Of a stretch of DNA of 64,000 bases, positions 45,416 through 55,449 are shown piece by piece. Made by a program: the position numbers and the translations under genes. The notes under the pieces are model-generated. The model was given only the letters and a program-made list of their open reading frames with translations, was not told the origin of the DNA and made no database searches. Position 1 is the first letter of the stretch. Every line of letters begins with the position of its first letter. This stretch comes from Anisodus tanguticus (Eukaryota; Streptophyta; Magnoliopsida; Solanales; Solanaceae). Location of the stretch: positions 45,776,255 through 45,840,254 of the forward strand of contig CM067555.1 in the NCBI GenBank assembly GCA_034509755.1, in the 5' to 3' direction.

Positions 45416-47140
45416 TAAATGTGAGGTAGATGAAGAGGCAAAATCACCTTTCCAAATTCCGTCAAGGGAATAGCGAAAGAAGCACCGCTCCTCTAGAACT
45501 TAGTCACACCTAATTGGGTGACTTGAAGTTTATACAAAATAGGGGGGGAGACAAGTACGTTGTGATCTTCATTGATGATGGTACAACGTATGGAATCCTT
45601 TGTTTTGTTGAAAAGCAAAGATGAAGTTGTTGAAGCAGATAAGCGCTACAAAGCAGAAGTTGAAAATCAACTAAGCTTACGGATTGAGAAATTCGTAGTG
45701 ATAGAGGGGGAGAATGTGAAGCATCGTTCATTAAACGAATGTTCATTTCTCACCTCAGTCCAACGGTGTTAGCCAAAGTCGTACGCCCAATTTATGTGGG
45801 GTTGCTTGGTAAAAGTTGGATTACTGAAACAGGTCAAGTTGTACCTAAGACTGTAGATTGCATATCCACTGGATCTGCAAATAACAGTAGTGTTGATCGC
45901 CCCTTGGTATCAAAGAATGCTGAATTCTTTGAAGATAGCTTTCCCTGAAAAAGGAAAAAGGAGTAATTGCTCAAGGTTAACAAGAACCCGCGAGGGCCTG
46001 ACTGTCCGGAACTGGACGTTCCGTATCTACAGGACTCGAAAGTTGCTGGCTATCCGGAACTTAATATTCCGGACTGCAGAACTCAGGAATTCTAGAGGTT
46101 GAACCGAGAAGGAGCAAAGAGGGGACGAAGACTCGTTCCATACCTTCCAGCTTGTATGGTTGAGAACGAACCATGGACAATTAACAAATAAGTGTTATCT
46201 CCAAAAGCGCTGCTTTGGAAAGAAGCTAAAGAGGAAAATATATTCCATCATATAGAACCATACTTGTGTAATGGTTGATCTTCCTCCGGGAAAAGAACCT
46301 TTGGGTTGTAAAATGTGCTCCCCGTGAGTAGCTTCACATCCAGGGCCATTGTAGTCTTACGTGGCATGGATGTTGAAATGTTCCTTCCCAACCGGAGAGT
46401 TGGAAGAAGAGAATCGAGTTGATTTGCTTTGAACTGTTGGGCTTCTTCCCGAACTTTCATTTTGGTCCTTGAAATGTTTACATTTTGGTCCCGAAAGTTT
46501 CGTATAAAACAGAAACAATGAATCGACCACGAAACATTGACTCGAAATTAGAAAGCCAACAAATTGGAGAATCAACAATCTGAAAGTAAAAGTCATATTG
46601 AAACAAAGTCTCGATATGAAAGATATGGGTATCACAGATGACATCTTAGGAATTGGATTTCTAAGACATCTAACGGACTGGTCGATAGTAGACAGTCTCG
46701 TTGAAGCCACCAATGGATAGGAATCATAGAACCGATTGGAATCATGGTGCACCCATAGACAAGGAGCGATATGCACAGTCATGTGTAGTTCAATGTATTG
46801 TACACACTACAACCGACCTGGTATCGTCCTACAAACGATCGCCTTGAACTAAGGTTCACCGATGATCTTAATACATGATCAATAGAAGGCGTTAAGTCGA
46901 TATGACGATATCCGAATTATTCGCTTATCTACGGATTATAGTATTCGGATGTCCAGCGGTTCGGGAGAACACAAGATGCAAACTGGACATCGATCGAAGA
47001 ACACCAAAGCCACAAGCAAATGTGTATGGTAGGTCTTGGAAAATCCTCTAAGCAAACTTGCATCGGCCGATTCATGATGGAATCGGAGTTTATCGCTTTA
47101 TACAAAGCATGAAAGAAGTTGAGTAACTTCACGACTCATT
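45416..47140 (+). pseudogene. scattered copia integrase, RT and RNase H remnants
   Basis: Pieces occur in the correct order but different frames. Integrase: KCEVDEEAK (about 45419), DKYVVIFIDDGTTYGI (about 45552) and LLKSKDEVVEADKRYKAEVE (about 45603). RT: VDLPPGKEPLGCK (about 46272) and KDMGITDDILGI (about 46620). RNase H: SSKQTCIGRF.MESEFIALYKA (about 47045-47110). The YVDD box and most integrase catalytic residues are not found. Stretches between the pieces are unrecognisable. This part cannot encode an enzyme. Confidence 0.7.
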
Positions 47141-48009
47141 AGAGGACGTCCCTTATTGGGAGAAACCCGTGCCTTCAGCGGTTCTACACTCGTGGCTAGC
47201 CGGTCGGCTTTAGGAAGGACACGGATGACGGCGTCGGACATATCTGTCACGATCCGTCGGAGACATAAGACCGTATGGCGGTTGATCATCACGGGTGTCA
47301 CTTCCTTATTTACTAACTAAGGGACTACCCGGAGATCAAGTGTTCTGCCTGTCTGGGGAATGGGCTTAAAACCCAAAATATACGAACCAATACAAATGGA
47401 AACCCAACCTTACGAACCGGAGATCCCGGTAATTTGGTTCAATGGGAAAACTAAGTTGTAAAGGTTCGCTTGATCGCTTCGGTCCGAAGCATGAGCACTT
47501 CGGATAGTGATTTCGAAAAGAAACACCAAATCCAAAGCCGTTCCCGCGATAGACGTTAAGTGCTATCTGCAGATGGGTAAAGGTTAAGTTTTCAAAACTC
47601 GTAATGATCCTCAACAGTTGAGGTTAGGTCTTTGGGAAACTTTTAATGGTTCCTAACACTTGTGAAGTGGGGTATAGCAGGATACCTTGTAGGAGACCAC
47701 CTATTTAAGTGCGAGGACGGGCCGCCTCAAATTGAACGCACTTAAGAATCCAAGACGTTGTCCATGGCCAAAACGGACAAAACATTACGAAGAAGAGAGT
47801 AAGAGAATTTGTTGTGTTGGTACCGTTGTCTTGGCTTACACTAAACACCGACGGTTCAAGACATCACGTTCACCGCGCAAGTAAGTAAGTCCGATGGTAT
47901 TCGGCTATGGAAGGTTCAAAGCTGAGGCTACCTCTCCTTATGCAACATCGGTCCGCTGAAATATTGCTGGAAATGAAAAGACACCATGTGAGTGCGCCAA
48001 AATCTCTTT

Positions 48010-48020
48010 CAAGAGGGGAT
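48010..48020 (+). other. polypurine tract of element F
   Basis: CAAGAGGGGAT directly precedes the right LTR, the usual plus-strand priming site. Confidence 0.7.
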
Positions 48021-49284
48021 TGTTGGAAATTTGCCTTTGGCGGGAGTTGCGACCGACCAACTTTAACGGCTTAAACACTAGTGTAACGTATGTTGGAGAA
48101 TCCGGTTCTTCACACATGCGCATGATCTACTAAGTACGTAGATAACCGTAGGGCCAAGAATCGTCAAATTTCATTGAGAAATGAAAGAGATATTGGTTCA
48201 CGAAGTAAGGTGTTTGAAGCATGGAAAGTGTGGTATTGTGTGTAATTCTCCCACATCGGTAGAGGAAGAAAGAATTGTTGTGTATATAAGACTCGAAATT
48301 GGTTTGGGGTTTGGGACCCCAAGGGGTATCCCATGTGTTTAAAGGAGGGAGGACCTAGATGTGCTTCGGTTCGAGGAAAGACCACACGCGCGCGCCGCCG
48401 CCCGCCCGTCCGGTCCGGTTCCGGTTCCGAGTTCCGGTTCCGGTTCCGGTTCCGGTTCCGGTTCTCGGTTCACGGTCACGGGCCGTGGGCCGTGGGCCTT
48501 CGATATTATCTTTTTGGGCCGAAAAACTTTGCCGGAAGTACGCTTTGATCCCGTGTTTCGGATGTGCGCTTTGGACCAGAATTCTTTCGGATGTACAGTT
48601 TGGTCCCCGAAGTTTCAAGATGTACAGTTTGGTCCCCGAAGTTTTTCGAAAAGTTGGAATTTCGACAACAAAGCGAAACGTCCAAGCTCTCAATTCAGCC
48701 ATTTATTTTGGCTGAATTACTCCTCCTATAATGGCCAAAACAAGTTGGTCTTTCACCATTTATGTTGGTGACTTTACTACCTCCATAATGGCCATTATTT
48801 GGCTATTATGGAGGCGATTTTCGAGCAGTTTTTCAGCCCCTCCTTCACCTATATAAACACCCCCTTACACCATTGTTGAGCACACTTGATATGCACGAAA
48901 ATACACAACCGTAAAAAAAAATCTTCTTCCTACAACTTCCAAGCATCATTTCGTTACTCAATATTCTTCACGGTAGCTCTTGAGTTTCCTTTGCTCAAGG
49001 GTTCCATTGTTTGTTTTATCTTGGGAGACAAATTGTCCAGACGTATAAAGGATACATACGGGGCAATATTGTCTTAAGGACAAAGTGCTACACTCGACTC
49101 AAAGATAAACCGCTTTCCATTTTTCGACCTTCAACAAAATCGTAATTCCAGCTTTGTTGTTATATTGTAATTTTCGATTTCTAGTTGAATTATTGAAATC
49201 TTTATTTATCCTTTCGAATACTTGTAATAGTTAAATACTTCCCGTACTGCTTTATAAAGTACCATAGAGCAAAATCTCCCAACA
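48021..49284 (+). repeat. right LTR of element F
   Basis: 1264 bp. Compared with the left LTR it has more CCGGTT hexamers (48411-48465) and fewer CACGGGT words; otherwise nearly the same. Confidence 0.92.
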
Positions 49285-49289
49285 GTTAT

Positions 49290-51170
49290 TGTTCTTATCG
49301 GCGTATAAAAAATAAGATGTTAAAACTTTTATTTGGTTGCATGCCTTAACCTCATTATCTAGGTCTATTTAAATTAAATCCTTAGAATAGCTTCTAGAGA
49401 TATTTCCATGTCATGAAAATGATGAATTAAATTAAAATGTTTTTATCTATTTTCTCTTTGTATTTCTCGACTACTAGTCTAATAGTAAATCAATAACCTA
49501 ATATTCTGATTTAACGTATGTATCTAGCATCTTTATGACTTATAATGGCAAACTATTTCGAAAAATATAGAAATTCGTCACCAAGCAGGCAAGCAACAAT
49601 CACATATCCATTTATTCAATTCTTGTTCTTATTAGAGATCCTCTTTTTCCTGTATCTTTCAATATTATTCTGAAGTTCATATCTATGTCAAATAATTAGA
49701 TTTTAAGTTATATAAACTCATAATTATATTATTAATATAAACATCAGATATAAATATATTCTTACTATATATTTTTGTGTTATAATGAAGACGAGGAGGA
49801 ACTAGCTAGGTGGTGAATGCCTTGACCTTTTAAATATTTTTGCGCGTCAAACTCTACCTACATATACAATCAGATTTTTTTGTAATAGTTATCCTTTCTA
49901 ACAATATTTTGCTTTAATAGTTAACTTCTTTTTTAATCAAATTTTTATAGTATTTATATTATATGTTCTCTATAATAATATTTTATTATAACAACTAAAA
50001 AATATCTGGGATAATAACGCTCTTATAAAAAAGTGACACTTGGATATTTTCCAAATTGTTACGTCATGAAGGCCCATTAATAGTTAACAATTTCCCAATT
50101 TCCACTTATTATTCCTATTCTCTTTTCCACTAAAACATATCCCTTATTTTATACTCACTTTTGACCCATGCAACTATACTCAAATTGTTAATCCAACTTT
50201 CCCACTTACTTCTAATCCAAAGAGGTCACCATCATCCCATTATTCTTGTAGTTACTCCAATGTTCATCATGTTCCATGTTCCATGTTTAGTCTATCCTCA
50301 AAGAATCCATATCATTGAATGGATACAAAATTAGAATAATTAGCCAATGGGTTGTTGAGGTGATTAAATCTTTATTGAAAAAAAATTAAGCATTGAGCAA
50401 GGATTCTAATTGAAGTAAGCACAAGCTCAAATTGTAAGATAAAAAATATATTTAGAAAACATTTCGTGTTCACACAACGATCGATAAAGAGTTATATTTA
50501 AGGGGGTGTGATATAAGCCGTTTATCTTGACACAAATGTTAATGGATGGCCCCGAGATCTAAAAGGATTCAGCTATAAGCCTGACCGGATATCATTTGTC
50601 TACAAATGAAACAAAAAAAAATAGGTCGGATTTCACGACTTGAACCTGAATTGGTCACATGCAAATAATTCCTTCACTCTAAAGTTCCCTTTTAAGTTGT
50701 AAGACCCTAGCTAGTCAAATTAAATAGTCAAGTTGATAACCTGGGATTATTTATGTGTTAATAAATTCTCTCGTTATTTGCTTTTAATCCTAACACAGTC
50801 TTACCATGGAACCTAACCAAAGAATAACATGGGTATATACTTGCATAATTAGAAGTATTATTATAAGCATAAATCTAAAACTTTTTCTCAAATTATTTTG
50901 ACACATAGATCCATTAATTTTAACAAAAAATACGCAACGTGACAAACATTTAGATTGTACTTACAAAACGTAGCTATAGTTTTAAAAAGTTACGAAACAT
51001 AAATACATTTTGAGTTCTGTAGCAAATGAATAATACACGAGCGTAATTGTATGCACTGATACAATTTTTTCACGCCATTTCAACTGATACTCATGATTTC
51101 ATCTAATATGTTGATACAACTCTAAATTATAGGCATTTCATGCCCAATTATTGCTACATTTCATAATTAT
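49290..51170. other. intergenic, AT-rich, no gene
   Basis: Distal upstream region of the ITPK gene. No supported reading frame, RNA gene or element end. Confidence 0.55.
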
Positions 51171-51185
51171 ATTCTAAACTATAAC

Positions 51186-51488
51186 AACAACAACATATCT
51201 AGTGAAATTTCACAAAGTAGAATATACTTTGACATATAGAGATACTATTTCTGATATAGGCTTTCTTTCATTAATATTCAGTGAAGGTGCATAGCTTCTT
51301 TGAATGTCCCGCTGATTGACTATTACATTTAGGGACGGAGTAGCTTCCGCCCACAGAGTCATCTCCCTTCACAAGGCTGGACTGATCCCCGGAGGTGAAG
51401 CCAACTTATTACTGATTGAGCATGATGACAAGCGGCAGTACTTTCGTCGCCGCCTTCGTTTCAGGACAGGAGCTTGACACAAGAACAC
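51186..51488 (-). mobile_element. chimeric retro-insertion with 15-bp TSD
   Basis: A perfect 15-bp duplication, ATTCTAAACTATAAC, lies at 51171-51185 and 51489-51503. On the minus strand the insert ends TTTCACTAGATATGTTGTTGTT, the RTE/TS 3' tail. The remaining ~210 bp are unlike the SINEs and LINEs nearby and GC-richer. On the plus strand 51316-51477 is open for 53 codons (RDGVASAHRVISLHKAGLIP, then EHDDKRQYFRRRLRF) up to a TGA, without an ATG. I do not recognise this protein. It may be a captured gene fragment or a chance frame. It sits about 200 bp upstream of the ITPK TATA box. Confidence 0.75.
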
Positions 51489-51688
51489 ATTCTAAACTAT
51501 AACTATTTATAAACTTTTCACTTAATTTTATGCTGAAGTTTCGTTAGGATCAAAGTTAAATACTCATACAAAGATGCCTATACATAACCCCCTTCAGTAT
51601 ATGCCACGTCAACCCCCGTAACTCAACCACAGTTACTTTATCAAAACCCTAAATGACCCCCCCTCCCCCAACCACCCAATCTTAACCC

Positions 51689-51696
51689 TATATATA
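51689..51696 (+). promoter_or_regulatory. ITPK core promoter TATA box
   Basis: TATATATA within CCCTATATATACTCCC, followed by a CT-rich stretch (51697-51745) typical of plant 5' leaders. This would give a transcription start near 51722 and a 5' UTR of about 175 bp. Confidence 0.6.
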
Positions 51697-51897
51697 CTCC
51701 CACCTCTCCTTCCATTTGTCCTCTCTTCTCTTTTCTCTCCACATTTTCTCACAAAATTGACAACACATACATACAACACAAAACTGTATGTATACATCTC
51801 GATCATATCGAAATCCCCAATTTAAAACCCTAGCTCCATCTCTAATGTGATTTATTCACATTGTGTGAAAATCTAGTGTTTTTATTTTTGTGTAGCA

Positions 51898-53690
51898 ATG
51901 GCTGAGCGGAGAAGATTCGGTGTAGGTTACGCATTAGCACCGAAAAAGCAAGCAAGTTTCATACAATTATCGCTTGTTAACCTCGCGAAAGAACGAGGAA
52001 TCGATCTAGTTAAGATCGATATGGATAAGCCTTTGATTGAACAAGGACCGTTCGATTGTGTGCTTCATAAGTTGTATGGTGAGGATTGGAAGGAGCAATT
52101 GGAAGCGTATGCTTTGAAATATCCAAATGTTTTGATTATTGATTCGCTTGACGCGATTGAGCGGTTACATAATCGGATTTCAATGCTTCAGGTCGCGAAA
52201 AGATTATGTTTCATTTATTTTTAAATTTAATATATATATACAATGTATTTTACATATATATAAGTTTATTCGGTACTGTTTAGTATTTTGTCGGTTTATT
52301 TTTACTATAATTTTCTCTTTTTGTGAGTCAATTTGACTAAATATTAAATCGATGTTAGATTAGATTATATTAACTAAAGATTTTTAAAATTAAAATTTAC
52401 ATATTTAAAAACTACTACCTGAAAAGTATTAAATTTTATGCGGTTTGAATATCGGAAGCGAAAAGTATGACATTGGGACAGAGGCATCATAATATATATA
52501 TATATATAGGTTTATTTGTTACAGTTCAGTAGTTTTTCAGTTTAATAAAGTGAAACCAAATATTTTTCACTTTATTTGGAATTTTTGAAGCTGAGAGTTG
52601 AAGATGGAGTTGTATTTGGTTAAACTTTTTGCAAAAAATTGATTATTTGAATGTACTGGTTTTCAGTGTTTCCGAATTCCAAATACAATTTGAAATTTTC
52701 ATGGACAAACGCTGATTTTCAAATAAAGTGAAAATTTCCCGAAAAAAGTGAATAATTCTCGTGGCCAAACAGGTCCTAGAAAACCCTAATAATCTGTTGG
52801 GCATGGTCACATATCCTGTATTTCTATTATTCATTAAACATTAAATATCTATAATATGTGATTGTGAACTCAGTTCAATATCTATAATTTTAATGCTTCA
52901 GGTGGCTACGGAGCTGGAGATTAAGTGTGAGACGGCGTCATTTGGGATTCCGAAACAGACCGTTGTTTATGATGCGAAAATAGTGTCGGCGAGTTACCTT
53001 GAGAGTGAAGGGTTGAAGTTTCCGGTGATTGCGAAACCTTTAGTGGCTGATGGAAGTGCGAAATCACATAAGATGTTGTTGGTGTTTAACAAAGATGGTT
53101 TGACTAAGTTGAAACCGCCTATAGTATTGCAGGAGTTTGTGAATCACGGAGCTGTGATTTTTAAGGTATATGTGGTTGGTGATTATGTGAAATGTGTGAA
53201 GAGGAAGTCGTTACCTGATGTGACCGAGGAGAACACATTAGAGAGTTATTTGTCATTTTCACAGGTTTCGAATCTGAACACTTGTGAAAAAAATGATGAT
53301 AAGTACTATAAGCTGATGAATTTGGATGATGCTGAATTGCCTCCGTTGAGTTTCCTGACAGATATAGCAAGAGGGCTTAGACGAGCTACGAAATTGTATC
53401 TGTTCAATTTTGATTTGATTAGGGATAATAGGGTTGGAAATAGATACCTTGTTATTGACATTAACTATTTCCCTGGTTATGCAAAGATGCCGAATTACGA
53501 GAGTGTGATGACAGACTTTTTCTGGGATGTATTGAATAAGAACGATAAGGGTTTCGAGAGTTTACAAAAGGGTAGTATTGAAAAGGAGGTCAGGATGTTA
53601 GTTGGGAATCAAGGGTATGGTGAGGAAGAAGCGGCATTACCAGTTTCACCTCTTAAGAGGGAAGAACAGGAGAACACCATTCAGGTCTAA
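51898..53690 (+). CDS. ITPK1: inositol-tetrakisphosphate 1-kinase (two exons)
   Basis: Exons 51898-52191 and 52902-53690 join in phase 0 to a 360-residue protein, normal for plant ITPKs. The enzyme is a cytosolic/nuclear ATP-grasp kinase that phosphorylates inositol tris/tetrakisphosphates on the way to phytate and inositol pyrophosphates. Visible motifs: N-terminal [32 protein letters not shown] at the exon end, [18 protein letters not shown] (ATP-binding Lys residues), [20 protein letters not shown] (usual NHGG reads NHGA), VKRKSLPDV, and [16 protein letters not shown] then [14 protein letters not shown], whose Asp and Asn bind magnesium. The start ATG has a good context (GCAATGGCT). No frame damage is seen. 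The symbol follows overall resemblance to ITPK1; paralogue identity is inferred. Confidence 0.93.
52192..52901 (+). other. ITPK intron, bounded by 17-bp direct repeats
   Basis: 710 bp with GT (CAG/GTCGCG) and AG (TTCAG/GTGG) ends, AT-rich. ATTTCAATGCTTCAGGT (52177-52193) and ATTTTAATGCTTCAGGT (52887-52903) match at 16 of 17 positions and overlie the two splice junctions. Unspliced RNA would read [13 protein letters not shown] and stop. Confidence 0.88.
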
Positions 53691-55290
53691 GGATTTGAAG
53701 TGCACAAATCGATGCGTGGCTTGTGGGTGGACAAGGGTTGGTCAGTAGATTTGCTCAAGTATGGACTTTTTCGTTGGTTACTGTTAAAACTGCAGGGATT
53801 TCTTTTAGGTAGGGAGTTAGTACAGCAGTGAATAAGTAGGTTCCTGATATGGCCTTCTGAAGGCAAATTGATGGTGTTCTTTGTTGACACATGTACATTC
53901 TATCTTTGCAGTCGAGATAGGTACTTGCAGATACTCTTTTCTAGGAAAGTTTAGTTTCCTCAAAGGCAATTGTGTTTCATTGATAACAATATTTCAATAT
54001 GTGTCTTTAACAACTTTAATCAGTGAATTTTGCTGTATTCTCAATGGCTTGTCATACCTATATTTCCCTCATTTTTTTCTGTTTTGCAGGCCAATGTAAT
54101 TGCATGTGGTCTTTGCATCCTAAGTAGTGACTTCTTTCTGTTATATATTTCAATGCCGTAAGAGTAATATAGCTAGCTCAGTGAATATGTTTTCCTCTTT
54201 GGTTTTTATATGAATCGCTCTTTATTATACTGTCTCGTTCATGGAAGTTAATGTGAACTTGTCTGCAAGAATATTCCTTTTCTGGACCATAACCCAAACA
54301 AGACCATACATACTGAGATCATATTCATTAGCTATTGTAGCATGCAGTTGGTCCATATTAATTGTCAGATTCTTGTGATTTGGGTATGGGAGTCAACTTC
54401 CACTTACACGAGTGTTCATTTTTATTGATTTTTCATGTTGCTGAAGGTTAATCCTTTAGTTGAGAATTATTCTCTGGTAGTAAGGCGTGGCATGCAGTAT
54501 ATATACCTTTTTATTTAATGGTTATTTGATGGTTATCTTTTACTTCTACTCTTGCCATTGAATTTCTCTTTTATGCTAGGTTATTGTTCCTTTTTGTGCT
54601 AGGACTACTGCTTTTTGATACTAAAGCACTAAAGTGTTACAAATGTGAAGAAACAGAAAAAGAATTGTCACTGCCTTTTGTTTTCTGAAATTTGTGGCTC
54701 ACCTTTTTACCTTCGGAGAACTATTTTTCAAAGATCCATCTGATCTTGTTTGTCGTTCTGAGTCTTGAACATGATGAAGATTGATTAGAGAGCATGAGTG
54801 GAACATACCAGGAGGCAGCGTTTATTCTTGTATGGATGGCCCGCTGACTACTTGCTGCAAAGAGAACTTTACCTTCTTATGTTACTAATGATCTTTCAAT
54901 TATCAGACTGCCAAACTTTTGTACTCTTGCTTTTATGACTCTTTCATGTGGATGGATTCGTTGAGTTGCCATTGATCAATTAGAGCTATTTGGGGAAGGC
55001 AGGGTTTCTGCTCTTGTACAACTTGCTTTGAATTTGGGCTGTAGTCCTGAATTTCCCTTTTAACTACTTAAGCATTGTTGATTGTATACTTGTCTTGTTT
55101 GTCTCGCTATCTCTATATAGAAATTCCTCGGAGAAGTTAATGACCGACAAAAGGATGAATAGAAAGCTATCCGCCGTGGTTGTAAACATCAAATTTTTAA
55201 GAGTAGATGATCCTCTTTGGATCTGCAAGCCGTAGCATTTATACATTCCTTTTCCATGCTAATTTGCTTCTCTGGTTTATTTCTATGTAT
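53691..55290 (+). other. ITPK 3' UTR and downstream flank
   Basis: The 3' UTR starts after the TAA-less TAG/TAA context at 53688-53690; its end cannot be fixed by eye. A GT-AG pair (about 53809 to 53910) could be a 3' UTR intron, but nothing in the sequence confirms it. No further coding region is recognised. Confidence 0.5.
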
Positions 55291-55299
55291 GCATGGATT

Positions 55300-55441
55300 T
55301 TTTCTTCTAAAATCTTTTATTATACATAGGAAGGGAGGAGGGGCAGGGGAAATGGGAGAGGAGATTACATGGTGGGGAATTGAACCCCCCACCAACCAAG
55401 GTGGAATTTCGAGTAGCCAACCAACTGGACTATCATGTATT
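55300..55441 (-). mobile_element. tRNA-derived SINE, minus strand
   Basis: On the minus strand: AGTCCAGTTGGTTGGCTACT (A-box like), GGGGTTCAATTCCCC (strong B box), a C/T-rich body (TCTCCTCTCCCATTTCCCC) and an A-rich end. Short flanking copies of CATGGATT (55292-55299, 55442-55449) may be the target duplication. Confidence 0.65.
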
Positions 55442-55449
55442 CATGGATT

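Larger units (their letters stand above)
42807..49284 (+). mobile_element. LTR retrotransposon F, non-autonomous, young LTRs
   Basis: Two LTRs of 1258 and 1264 bp (TGTTGGAAATTTGCC...ATCTCCCAACA) enclose 3956 bp. A perfect GTTAT duplication flanks the whole (42802-42806 and 49285-49289). The interior keeps only eroded gag, integrase, RT and RNase H pieces in copia order. The LTRs are very similar, with scattered single-base changes and small indels, so insertion was recent although the coding part is ruined. It must have been moved by enzymes from another copy. No clear tRNA-Met primer site follows the left LTR. Confidence 0.93.

Noticed and set aside
52893..53690. Starting the ITPK protein at the ATG at 52893
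   Set aside because: That ATG lies in the intron copy of the direct repeat; joining exon 1 gives the full family N-terminus.
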